A stretch of 64,000 nt of DNA from Clostridium_X cadaveris (GTDB lineage: Bacteria; Bacillota; Clostridia; Clostridiales; Clostridiaceae), in assembly GCF_039521325.1 (NCBI RefSeq), contig NZ_BAAACD010000011.1, one strand, 5' to 3'. The notes below the pieces were generated by a model, which made no database searches, was not told the origin of the DNA, and saw only the letters and a program-made list of their open reading frames with translations. A program made the position numbers and the translations under genes. Shown here piece by piece: positions 34,175 to 42,652 of the stretch; position 1 is the first letter of the stretch; the number at the start of each line of letters is the position of its first letter.

Positions 34175-36007
34175 ATGAACACATTAAAAATTATAGAAGA
34201 TTTCATAATAAATAATGATATAGAGAATGCATACGATACTATAATGCAGAATGAAAAGGATTATATAAAAAGTGCTGAATATTGGAATTTAAGAGGTATG
34301 CTTTGCTTTAAGATTCAAGAGTACAATGTAGCAATAGGATGCTATAAAACATCCATAGCATTAAAAAATAATTATACTGACGCATACTTTAACTTGATTT
34401 TTGCCTATATGGTTATTGGCGAAAAATTAAAGTCAGCTTTATATGGTGGAATATCATTAAGGTATATTGATGACGAAGATTATGGAAAGGATATAGAAAA
34501 TCTTTATATCAATGAAAAATGCAGTGATAAATATTATGAATTCGTGCAAGAAGTGAATGTAAATACTCTTATATATGGCAATGAGTTGGATTTTGCAAAA
34601 TACATAGGGAGCCAATTTCATAATGTAAATAAAGGTTATATTGATACCTTATCTAAAAATAAAATTTTTGACAACTGGTCATATGTGAAGAAAGACACAA
34701 TAATAACAATGAAAGAAATATCAAGTATAGACGAATTCATAAATCGTAAAGATATAGATTTATTTAATGTCATAGTCCCTTATGATGTCAACTATGTAGA
34801 GGTTACAAGGAATCTAGCTTTCAATGGATTTCGCAAATGCTTTGTGTTAGCGGAAACAGGAAATGAATTTGAACTTATTGACATAAATGAAGACATCATG
34901 AGTTCATTGAGAAAAGAAGAGTATAAAAGAACTGTATCTATGAATAAATTCAACGCTGCGGACTCTAATATAACAGCACTTATAAAATATATGCCTGAAA
35001 AATACAAGGATAAATATAAGATTAATGTGATAGATGGAAGAGATGTGTTTGAAACATCAAATATAGTTAAGGTTCCTTTAATATCTTCTGTAACAGTTTC
35101 AGGGTTTAATACCTTTGTAAACTATCCTAAATTTACATATAACATAGATGTTGGACATGGTGAAGTAGCATTTAAAGCTTGCGGTCTTATGGATAAGAAA
35201 GATAAAAATTTTGCATATACACCTGAAGAATATGAAAATATAGACAAAGTATGCGCATCATCTAAGATGTCTACTGTGATAAAAAGTGCTTTTTCAGCTA
35301 TACCAGAAGACAAATATGAGATTACAGGAAGTCCTAGGACAGATTCTTTATGTCTTACAGATGGAAGAAAGAATTTAGAAAAGCTTTTAGATATAAAATT
35401 ACAAGAAAAGAAAATAATATTTAATATGCCTACTTTCCATACACATGAAAATTCTGGATTGGTGAATGGATCAAAAGAATTAAACGATAGCATAAAGATA
35501 AAAGACTTTGATTATAATGATTTTGATAAATTCTTAGGTGAAAACAATCTCCTTTGCATATCAAAGGTGCATCATGCGGAAGAGAGAACTGTAACAAACA
35601 GAACAAAAGACAGAAAGCTTAAAAATATGATATTTATATCAAACTATGACTTGGACAGATATGAACTTGATTTATATGAAATTTTGAATGGAGCTGATCT
35701 TTTATTAACCGATTATTCCAGCGTATATGGAGATTTCTTATTTATGGACAAGCCAACTTTGTTTATAGATACGGATTTAGAGGAGTATAGGAATGAAAGA
35801 GGAATAATGTTAGAACCATATGACTTTTGGGCTGCTGGTCCTAAGGTACAGTGTGAAGAAAAATTAAAATCAGAGATATTAAAGTGCCTAAATGATGAAA
35901 ACTATTACAAGAAAGAAAGAGAAACTATAAAGGATATATTTTATTATTACAAAGACAATAAAGCTTCTCTTAGAGTGTGGGACATTATAGCTGACATATT
36001 AAGATAA
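34175..36007 (+). CDS. TPR - CDP-glycerol-type glycerophosphotransferase fusion
   Basis: A 610-residue protein. Residues about 1-100 are TPR-like (YNVAIGCYKTSIALKNNYTD). The C-terminal half matches the CDP-glycerol:polyol phosphate transferase fold (TagB/TagF type): DVGHGEVAFKACG, YEITGSPRTDSL, LLTDYSSVYGDFLFMDKPTL and an ISKVHHAEE His region. Such enzymes move a polyol phosphate from a CDP donor to a sugar. Next to a GT2 and a LicC-like cytidylyltransferase, it probably builds a phosphodiester-linked group on flagellin. It has no membrane anchor, unlike wall-teichoic acid enzymes attached by basic helices. The donor is inferred. Confidence 0.8.
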   Translation: MNTLKIIEDFIINNDIENAYDTIMQNEKDYIKSAEYWNLRGMLCFKIQEYNVAIGCYKTSIALKNNYTDAYFNLIFAYMVIGEKLKSALYGGISLRYIDDEDYGKDIENLYINEKCSDKYYEFVQEVNVNTLIYGNELDFAKYIGSQFHNVNKGYIDTLSKNKIFDNWSYVKKDTIITMKEISSIDEFINRKDIDLFNVIVPYDVNYVEVTRNLAFNGFRKCFVLAETGNEFELIDINEDIMSSLRKEEYKRTVSMNKFNAADSNITALIKYMPEKYKDKYKINVIDGRDVFETSNIVKVPLISSVTVSGFNTFVNYPKFTYNIDVGHGEVAFKACGLMDKKDKNFAYTPEEYENIDKVCASSKMSTVIKSAFSAIPEDKYEITGSPRTDSLCLTDGRKNLEKLLDIKLQEKKIIFNMPTFHTHENSGLVNGSKELNDSIKIKDFDYNDFDKFLGENNLLCISKVHHAEERTVTNRTKDRKLKNMIFISNYDLDRYELDLYEILNGADLLLTDYSSVYGDFLFMDKPTLFIDTDLEEYRNERGIMLEPYDFWAAGPKVQCEEKLKSEILKCLNDENYYKKERETIKDIFYYYKDNKASLRVWDIIADILR

Positions 36008-36022
36008 GAGGGAGATGACATT

Positions 36023-37492
36023 ATGCGGAATTATAGATACATAGGAGATAGATACAATATTCAGAGACATATGGATAATTTTAAAGCCATAGGAAAGTTC
36101 TATGATTCTTTAAATAAGAAGTATGTTCCAGTAAATGATATTATATCTGCAATAAACTCTCTAGCTGATTTTATTCAAGAGAACTCTTCTTTATATAAGG
36201 AGCAACATTTTTTCAATGAATTAGTTGAGGAAACAGTAAAAATTATTGAAGCTTTTAACAATGGCGATAAAGATTGTATTTCTATAAATACATTAGTTTT
36301 AATTTTGAAAAGTTTTTATGAAGAATTGGATAGAGTACCTGTTAATGTATTTTTCTATGGAAAAGACAAATATCATCTTTTAAAAAATTCCTCAAAAGTA
36401 AAAATTAAAACCATAAACAATATAGATACATACATAAACTCTTATGAAAAAAAGCATGATATGAAAATTGATATATTGATAGTAAGTGAGGAAACTTCAA
36501 AAGAAGAGATAGATTTCAGATGTAATTTCAGCGATGTTATATACTATGACAAGCTTATGAATCTTCTTTTCAGTATTAGTGAGAAGATATATTACAGCAA
36601 CTATGATTATAACTATTTGATGGAATCTCTTCAGCAGTCAAGTTCATCAGAGATAGAAACTATTATAGTTGGGAATTCATATCCTTTAACAGGAATAGAT
36701 GTGAATGTCTTGAACAGTAAGTCCGTGAATCTTGCTTTGTCTAGTCAGGATTTATATTATTCTTATAAATTGGCTGAAACTGCTATAAAGAATAATTTTA
36801 ATATAAAAAAATGCATTATAGGTGCTGGATACTATCTTGTAAATCATGATTTATCAAAGTCTAAAAATGAAGATGCTGTATATAGAGTGAAAAATGTATA
36901 CTATCCGATTTTAAGAGATAAGTATAATTCAGAAAATGTAGAAGAAGTTGAAAAAACAAATATATCTGAAGTACTAAATGATGAAATTATAAGTTTTATT
37001 TTTGACTTGAACTTTTTAGAAGAATATTTTAAGAATTTAATTTATAGAAGCAATGATGGGTATTTTAATGAAAATTTTACAAGAGAAATGAACAGCATTA
37101 TGAAAAATATTACACTTAGTGATATTGATGAAGAAGAAAAATGGAAGTTTGGCAAGATTAGAGCAAACCAGCATAATAAATTATCCAAATATACTGAAAC
37201 ATCAAAAGAATACTCTTCTATATTCAATAAATTTATGAATTTCCTTAGAGAGAACGATGTAGAACCTATAGTAGTTGTATTTCCTAATACTAAATATTAC
37301 AGTGAATATTTAAATGAAATTTATGAAAAAGAATTTTATAAAATAATCTCCAATAAAAAAGAATACAGAGGTTTAAAATTAATTGATTTTTCAAAGCAAG
37401 ATCTATTCTCGGAAGAAGACTTCATAGATTTTGATCACATGAGTAAGAATGGAGCAGTAAAGCTTACTAGGGAGTTGAACAAATTAATATAG
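36023..37492 (+). CDS. SGNH-like hydrolase/acyltransferase of the flagellin modification island
   Basis: A 489-residue soluble protein that I cannot place firmly. Residues about 210-222 read IIVGNSYPLTGID, like the GxSxxxxG nucleophile block of SGNH/DltD-type enzymes. Near the C-terminus, VVFPNTKYY is followed by DFDHMSKNGA, which fits the D-x-x-H catalytic pair. The N-terminal 200 residues are helical and unassigned. It could O-acylate or de-acylate the flagellin glycan. It lies 15 bases after the transferase, so it is in the same operon. The fold assignment is inference from motifs. Confidence 0.6.
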   Translation: MRNYRYIGDRYNIQRHMDNFKAIGKFYDSLNKKYVPVNDIISAINSLADFIQENSSLYKEQHFFNELVEETVKIIEAFNNGDKDCISINTLVLILKSFYEELDRVPVNVFFYGKDKYHLLKNSSKVKIKTINNIDTYINSYEKKHDMKIDILIVSEETSKEEIDFRCNFSDVIYYDKLMNLLFSISEKIYYSNYDYNYLMESLQQSSSSEIETIIVGNSYPLTGIDVNVLNSKSVNLALSSQDLYYSYKLAETAIKNNFNIKKCIIGAGYYLVNHDLSKSKNEDAVYRVKNVYYPILRDKYNSENVEEVEKTNISEVLNDEIISFIFDLNFLEEYFKNLIYRSNDGYFNENFTREMNSIMKNITLSDIDEEEKWKFGKIRANQHNKLSKYTETSKEYSSIFNKFMNFLRENDVEPIVVVFPNTKYYSEYLNEIYEKEFYKIISNKKEYRGLKLIDFSKQDLFSEEDFIDFDHMSKNGAVKLTRELNKLI

Positions 37493-37535
37493 AAGAAAAT
37501 CAATATTTAAGGAAACATGGAGGAAAGATATGTAA

Positions 37536-38075
37536 ATGAATATTGAAGAAAAAATAGCTGATTATGTAGATAAAAAATCTCAATATTTGAAGGCCTCTAA
37601 AGTTGATATAAGATCAATAAAATTAGAAGAGAGAGTGAGACTTCAGTGTTTTCATTGCGAAAAGTATGAACAAAAATGGACATGTCCTCCAAGAGTGAAC
37701 AGAATTAATTTTGAAAAAGTTTTTAGTGAATATAGTAATGCAATGATAATATATTGCAAAATTCCATATAGAAATAAGACAGAATACGTTATGGTTAGAG
37801 AAGACTCTACAAACCTTGTACATAAGACATTGCTTGAATTAGAAAAGATTTTATATAAGAATAATCAAGTTTTTGCTATGTCATTTATAGGTGGGTCCTG
37901 CAAGTTGTGTAAAGATGGATGCTCTAAGAAAAGGTGCAGGTTTCCTAACTTAGCTAGAATACCATTAGAAGCAACGGGAGTTAATGTTATGGATTTCGTA
38001 AAGAGGGAATTAGGCATAGAAATTAAGTTTCCATTGGATGGCTATATGTATAGATTTGGTTTGCTTTTGTGGTAA
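37536..38075 (+). CDS. DUF2284 cysteine-rich metal-binding protein
   Basis: A 179-residue protein with two Cys clusters: CFHCEKYEQKWTCPP near residue 38 and CKLCKDGCSKKRC near residue 120. These fit DUF2284, a predicted metal- or Fe-S-binding family without known function. GGAGG at 37519-37523 is 12 bases before this ATG; a closer ATG at 37530 is followed at once by a stop (ATG TAA). Why a metal-binding protein sits in a flagellin modification operon is unclear. A redox partner for the SDR is one possibility. Confidence 0.8.
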   Translation: MNIEEKIADYVDKKSQYLKASKVDIRSIKLEERVRLQCFHCEKYEQKWTCPPRVNRINFEKVFSEYSNAMIIYCKIPYRNKTEYVMVREDSTNLVHKTLLELEKILYKNNQVFAMSFIGGSCKLCKDGCSKKRCRFPNLARIPLEATGVNVMDFVKRELGIEIKFPLDGYMYRFGLLLW

Positions 38076-38103
38076 AGAATAGAATTATATTAGGAGGGAA
38101 AGT

Positions 38104-38820
38104 ATGAAAATAATTATTTTGGCAGCAGGAATAGGAAGCAGATTAAAACCGCTTACCGAAAATACACCCAAAAGTCTATTGTATATTGATAATAATGTTA
38201 CAGCTTTAGAGAGAACTATAAAGATGATAAATAGAAATTGCAAGGCTGATATAGTGATTGTTACAGGATATTATAGAAAGAAAGTGGAAGAATGTGTATC
38301 AAAGTTTCCAAATTGTAAAACTATAAATAATCCATTCTATAGAATAACAAATAGCATAGCATCTTTATGGTTTGCAAAAGAAGAGCTCAATGATGATACA
38401 ATAATAATTAATGGAGATATAATACTTGAAGAAAATTTATTTAAGCATATTCTTACAATAAATTATCCTGCATTTGTATTGTATGATTCATCTATAGGCA
38501 ATGAAGCTGATTACAAGGTGGCAGAAAGAGATGGCAATGTTATAGTGATGAGTAAAGAGCTAAATTGTTTTTCTGGTGAATATGTAGGGGTTACATGTTT
38601 GCATAAAAGTGAATCAGAAAAAATACTATGCAAAGTAGAAAAAATGGTTGATGATGGATTATTTAATGAATGGTATGAAACAGCATTAGTAAATATGATC
38701 TTCAATGATATGTTTAATTTAAAGGCTATAGATGTTTGCGATTACAGATGGACTGAAATTGATAATGTAAATGATCTTATAAAAGCAAAAGAGATAATAT
38801 CTTATGAAAAACTACAATAA
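38104..38820 (+). CDS. LicC-like cytidylyltransferase (nucleotidyl transferase)
   Basis: A 238-residue sugar- or choline-phosphate nucleotidyltransferase. The signature LAAGIGSRLKPLTENTPKSL is the NTP-binding loop. NPFYRITNSIASLW and IINGDIILEE follow the LicC pattern, in which NSI contacts the phosphoamino or polyol group. LicC uses CTP. It likely makes the CDP-activated donor for the glycerophosphotransferase-type enzyme of this island. CDP-choline, CDP-glycerol and CDP-ribitol are all possible products. Confidence 0.85.
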   Translation: MKIIILAAGIGSRLKPLTENTPKSLLYIDNNVTALERTIKMINRNCKADIVIVTGYYRKKVEECVSKFPNCKTINNPFYRITNSIASLWFAKEELNDDTIIINGDIILEENLFKHILTINYPAFVLYDSSIGNEADYKVAERDGNVIVMSKELNCFSGEYVGVTCLHKSESEKILCKVEKMVDDGLFNEWYETALVNMIFNDMFNLKAIDVCDYRWTEIDNVNDLIKAKEIISYEKLQ

Positions 38821-38836
38821 GGAGTATAGTTAAGAT

Positions 38837-39559
38837 ATGAAAGCTGTATTGATAACTGGTGGAACAAAGGGAATAGGAAGAGAAATTGCAGAAAATTATT
38901 TAAAAAAGGGTTATTTAGTAATTGTAAACTATGCAAATTCAGATAAAGATGCTGAAGAATTTAAAGATGATATGATAGGTTACAGTGGTAAACTATTTAT
39001 TGTTAAGGCCGACCTTTCAAAGATAGAAGGTATGGAATTATTGGTAGAGGAGTTCTCTAGGCTTAATGTAAATTTGGATATATTGATTTTAAATGCAGGT
39101 TTTACAAAAAGAGAAAGCTTTGAGGATATATCTTATGAGAGCTGGAGCAGAGTGATAGATGGAAACTTCAACATTCCATTTTTCCTAGTTCAAAAATTAA
39201 GTAATAACATAAATGAAAATGGAAGAATAATATTTATAAGCTCTGTTTTAGGTATAAAGGCAGATGCTTCGTCAATACAGTATGGCGTATCAAAAGGTGC
39301 TTTAATGACATTAACTAAATATCTAGCAAAGTATTTTGCTTCAAAAAAAATAACGGTAAACTGCATTGCGCCTGGTTTCGTAGATACATCTTGGCAGAAA
39401 AATAAACCTATAGAACAAAGAGAGAGGATTAAAAATAAAACCTTAATTAAAAGGTTTGCTTATGTTAGTGAAATTGCGTCTGTGTGTATTACTTTAGAAG
39501 AAAATGAATATATAACAGGACAGACCATAGTCATTGATGGAGGATATTCCTTAAACTGA
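38837..39559 (+). CDS. Short-chain dehydrogenase/reductase (FabG-like)
   Basis: A 240-residue SDR. The NAD(P) loop is GGTKGIGREIA, NAG appears near residue 90, and the catalytic set is Ser (ISSVLGIKA) with YGVSK. The sequence resembles FabG, but the place as last gene of the modification island, next to a cytidylyltransferase, suggests reduction of a sugar phosphate or nucleotide sugar to the group put on flagellin. AAGGAG is about 13 bases from the ATG, a rather long spacing. Confidence 0.85.
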   Translation: MKAVLITGGTKGIGREIAENYLKKGYLVIVNYANSDKDAEEFKDDMIGYSGKLFIVKADLSKIEGMELLVEEFSRLNVNLDILILNAGFTKRESFEDISYESWSRVIDGNFNIPFFLVQKLSNNINENGRIIFISSVLGIKADASSIQYGVSKGALMTLTKYLAKYFASKKITVNCIAPGFVDTSWQKNKPIEQRERIKNKTLIKRFAYVSEIASVCITLEENEYITGQTIVIDGGYSLN

Positions 39560-39689
39560 TAAATAAACAAAAGAAACGACTTTAATTTTAAATTTAAAAT
39601 GACACAAAAAAATAAAAAAATACATAGAAATATTGTAAAATATATAGAAAAAAATCTATTAAAGGTATATAATAGAATTATAAAAATTA

Positions 39690-39768
39690 AATAGGGCAAA
39701 ATTAGGGAAACCTAGTGACGCAAAGCTATAGGGGCTAAGATGAAAATTATGCCAGCCAGCTGCCAAAG
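39690..39768 (+). ncRNA. c-di-GMP-I (GEMM-I) riboswitch aptamer
   Basis: The order of conserved blocks is diagnostic: GGGCAAA (39694-39700); P2 stem ATTAGG-GAAA-CCTAGT with a GNRA tetraloop; GACGCAAAGC; then a P3 arm GGGGCT...GCCAGCC and the closing GCTGCC. A sigma-A-like -10 TATAAT lies about 20 bases upstream. It leads into the flgB operon, the same place as the Cd1 riboswitch of C. difficile, where c-di-GMP causes early termination. Confidence 0.93.
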
Positions 39769-39925
39769 AGTCAGTGTACTTTTTGTTCTTTAAGACTATG
39801 TTTTATTAATGATATTAGGAATTATTATGTACTAGTTTGTTATAAAACTCTATGTATTTTTATTTAGAGTTTTACGGGCTTGTATAAAAAAGATTAATAT
39901 AGGGTGAAACAAAGCCTTTTTAATG

Positions 39926-39956
39926 ATGCTACTCTCTTTGGAGGGAGCATTTTTTT
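39926..39956 (+). terminator. Riboswitch-linked terminator
   Basis: ATGCT-A-CTCTC pairs with GAGGG-AGCAT around TTTG and is followed by seven to eight T. A second possible stop is upstream: GGGCTTG (39876) with CAAAGCC-TTTTT (39910-39921). They make the likely off-switch of the flgB operon. Confidence 0.85.
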
Positions 39957-40029
39957 ATTGTCTACTATCAAAGAGTATAAGACTTAATATATTTTAAATT
40001 ATTATTACTAAATATGGGGAGGGAAAATT

Positions 40030-40353
40030 GTGAAAGTATATGACCTTATAAAAAGCAGTTTAAATGCTACAGAACTCAGGGGGAGGACTATTGCAAACAA
40101 TATTGCAAATATAAATACTCCAGGATACAAGAGAAAATATGTTACTTTTGAAGAAACTCTAAAGGATGAAGAGATGCAGCATAAAATAGAAGTTAAAGAA
40201 GATAAATCAAATTCGATGAGAATCGATGGAAATAATATTGATTTGGAAAATGAGAAAGTAAATCAAGCTGCTAACTCTCTTATGTATAACGGTTTAGTAA
40301 GTATAACTAACACAAAGCTGGCCATAGCTAAAAGTGTTATAACAGGAAGGTAA
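40030..40353 (+). CDS. flgB: Flagellar basal-body rod protein FlgB
   Basis: A 107-residue proximal rod protein. RGRTIANNIANINTPGYKRK is the rod-family signature. It is somewhat shorter than usual FlgB. The start is GTG, placed well after GGGGAGGG. It is the first gene of the early (class I/II) flagellar operon, controlled by the c-di-GMP riboswitch. Confidence 0.93.
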   Translation: MKVYDLIKSSLNATELRGRTIANNIANINTPGYKRKYVTFEETLKDEEMQHKIEVKEDKSNSMRIDGNNIDLENEKVNQAANSLMYNGLVSITNTKLAIAKSVITGR

Positions 40354-40358
40354 TTATT

Positions 40359-40763
40359 ATGAGTATATTTGGTGGAATGAGAATAAGTGCAAGTGGATTA
40401 TCTGCTGAAAGATTAAGACTTGATGTGATATCATCAAACATTGCAAATGTAAGAACAACTAGAACAGAAAAAGGCGGGGCATATGTACGTAAAACTGCTG
40501 TGTTTTCTGAAAATTATGATAGGAATATGGGGATGCTTGGAGTAAAGGCAGTAAAAGTAGAAAAAGACAACTCTCCATTGAAGAAAGAATATAATCCAAC
40601 ACATCCAGATGCTAATGCAGAAGGGTATGTGGAATATCCTAACGTGGATTTGTTAGTAGAGATGTCAGATTTAATATCAGCTTCTAGGTCATATGAGTCC
40701 AATGTTGATACATTAAATGCTCAAAAAAATATGATTTCAAAAGCATTAGAAATAGGAAGGTAA
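40359..40763 (+). CDS. flgC: Flagellar basal-body rod protein FlgC
   Basis: A 134-residue rod protein. RLDVISSNIANVRTTRTEKG is the N-terminal signature and VDLLVEMSDLISASRSYESN the C-terminal one. It forms the proximal rod with FlgB and FlgF. Five bases follow flgB. Confidence 0.95.
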   Translation: MSIFGGMRISASGLSAERLRLDVISSNIANVRTTRTEKGGAYVRKTAVFSENYDRNMGMLGVKAVKVEKDNSPLKKEYNPTHPDANAEGYVEYPNVDLLVEMSDLISASRSYESNVDTLNAQKNMISKALEIGR

Positions 40764-40775
40764 GAGGTGAAATCT

Positions 40776-41075
40776 ATGAATGTACAATCCATTGGAACAA
40801 GCTCTCTATTAAATAATATAGAAACTAAAAAAACATCTATTGAGCCTGAAAACGAAAACAATTTTTCTAAAATGATAAATGATGCTATAGGAAAGGTAAA
40901 TGATTCTCAAATAAATGCAGACAACAAAATAGAAAGCTTTGTAAAAGGCGAAGATGTCAACATGCATGAGGTTATGCTTTCTATGCAGGAAGCTCAGATT
41001 TCAATGCAGCTTTTAATAGAAGTTAGAAATAAGGTAGTTGAAGCTTATCAAGAAGTAAATAAGATACAGCTTTAA
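40776..41075 (+). CDS. fliE: Flagellar hook-basal body complex protein FliE
   Basis: A 99-residue protein that joins the MS ring to the rod. The C-terminal segment (VNMHEVMLSMQEAQISMQLL, then EVRNKVVEAYQEV) is the FliE signature. AGAGGTG six bases upstream supports the ATG at 40776. A GTG three codons earlier overlaps that site. Confidence 0.94.
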   Translation: MNVQSIGTSSLLNNIETKKTSIEPENENNFSKMINDAIGKVNDSQINADNKIESFVKGEDVNMHEVMLSMQEAQISMQLLIEVRNKVVEAYQEVNKIQL

Positions 41076-41101
41076 AGATATCTGTTAAGAGGTAAGAAAG
41101 A

Positions 41102-42637
41102 ATGCAGAAAAATTTTATACAGAGTCTCAAAGATTTTAAAACGAAAGTAATTACAGGATTTAAAAATTTAGATAAGAGAAAAAAATATGCTATAGGAATA
41201 GGATCAGTAGCAATAATATTAGCGATAGTATTTACTATAAGTTATAGTACAAAAAATAAATATGGTGTCTTATTTTCAGGGCTTGATGCCAGTGATGCAG
41301 CTAATATATCAAAAGCATTAGAAGATAAAAAAGTTGAAACAAAGATAAAAGGTGATACCATATATGTTCCTAAGAAAGATGTAGACAAGCTTCGACTAGA
41401 ACTATCACCAAGTATAAGTAATGGATCGAAGGGGTTTGAACTAATGGATGAGGGTTCTAATATATCCATGACTGATGAAGAGTTTGAAATAAAAAAACTC
41501 AGAATGCTTCAAGGGGAATTAGAAAAAACCATAAAGACTTTCCCACAAGTAGAAGATGCAAGAGTGCATATAACTCAAGGTGAAGAGTCTGTATTTAGTA
41601 AGAATACAAAGCAAGGTAAGGCGGCGGTTTATGTATCTCTTAAAGCTGGAAGAAACTTAGAAGAAAGTCAGATCAAATCAATTATTTCATTAGTTTCAGC
41701 TAGCAGTAGAAATATACCAAAGCAAAATATAGAAGTTATAGATCAAAATATGACTCTACTTTCAGAAGGGATATATGATGAAAACGGAAATGTTATAAAA
41801 GGTGGAAGTGGAGGACTAGCTACTTCCAGAGATGCCGAAAAACAGCTTGGAAAAGATCTTCAAAAGTCGGTGATATCCATGTTGGAGCCTATATTTGGTA
41901 AAGATAAAGTTAAAGCATCGGTAAATGCAAGTTTAAATTTTGATACTGTAGAAAAAAATGAGGTAAAAATAGATCCAGATAAGGTTATAAAATCTGAATC
42001 TAAAAGTGAAAATTCATCTACCGATAAAATTCAGACAGGATCACCTGTGGATAATAATATGACTAATACAGCACAAGGTAATGACACCAATATTAAGTCA
42101 AAAGAAGAAAAAATCGAATATGAGGTTGGTAAGACAGAAACAAAGACAATAACAACTTCAGGAAATGTAAAACGTATAACTGCTTCAGTAGCCATAGATG
42201 GAAATCTTATACCGGAACAGATAGGAAATGTTGAAAAAATGGTATATGCTGCTATAGGCATGGATAATAACAGGGGGGATCAGCTATCTGTAGTATCTAT
42301 GAGATTTAATAGTACAGAAGATAATGTGTTTGACAAAGAGAAAAATGCTGCAGAAGCTTTAAAACAAAGAAAAATGACATATGGTATAGGTGTAATCATA
42401 GTATTAATAGCAATTATTGTAGGGATTATTCTTTATAGAAGAAGAAAGGCAAGAAATGAGGAAGAAGATGAACTTGAAGATTCTAATGATTATCTTGCAA
42501 ATATTATAAAAGAAAAAGAAATTGAGTCAGAAAAAGATAAATATAAGGAGCCAACCTTAGAAGATCAAGTTAAGAGTATAGTTTCTAAGAATCCTGATGA
42601 AGTGACAAAATTAATAAAGACATGGCTAAATGATTAA
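41102..42637 (+). CDS. fliF: Flagellar MS-ring protein FliF
   Basis: A 511-residue membrane ring protein. Membrane segments lie at about residues 35-52 (IGIGSVAIILAIVFTI) and 425-445. Between them are the ring-building domains (RMLQGELEKTIKTFPQVEDA and ARVHITQGEESVF). The C-terminal cytoplasmic tail (TLEDQVKSIVSKNPDEVTKL) binds FliG. Length is near normal. Confidence 0.96.
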   Translation: MQKNFIQSLKDFKTKVITGFKNLDKRKKYAIGIGSVAIILAIVFTISYSTKNKYGVLFSGLDASDAANISKALEDKKVETKIKGDTIYVPKKDVDKLRLELSPSISNGSKGFELMDEGSNISMTDEEFEIKKLRMLQGELEKTIKTFPQVEDARVHITQGEESVFSKNTKQGKAAVYVSLKAGRNLEESQIKSIISLVSASSRNIPKQNIEVIDQNMTLLSEGIYDENGNVIKGGSGGLATSRDAEKQLGKDLQKSVISMLEPIFGKDKVKASVNASLNFDTVEKNEVKIDPDKVIKSESKSENSSTDKIQTGSPVDNNMTNTAQGNDTNIKSKEEKIEYEVGKTETKTITTSGNVKRITASVAIDGNLIPEQIGNVEKMVYAAIGMDNNRGDQLSVVSMRFNSTEDNVFDKEKNAAEALKQRKMTYGIGVIIVLIAIIVGIILYRRRKARNEEEDELEDSNDYLANIIKEKEIESEKDKYKEPTLEDQVKSIVSKNPDEVTKLIKTWLND

Positions 42638-42652
42638 AGGCAGGTGATAGGA

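Larger units (their letters stand above)
39560..40029. other. 470-base regulatory leader region before flgB
   Basis: No protein gene is seen. It holds a possible promoter (TATAAT at 39668-39673), the c-di-GMP-I aptamer, a 9-base-pair hairpin (39844-39873), two possible terminators and the flgB ribosome binding site (GGGGAGGG). Confidence 0.75.

Noticed and set aside
38837..39559. FabG of fatty acid synthesis
   Set aside because: Sequence is FabG-like, but no other fatty-acid gene is near; the island context favours a sugar or polyol reductase.
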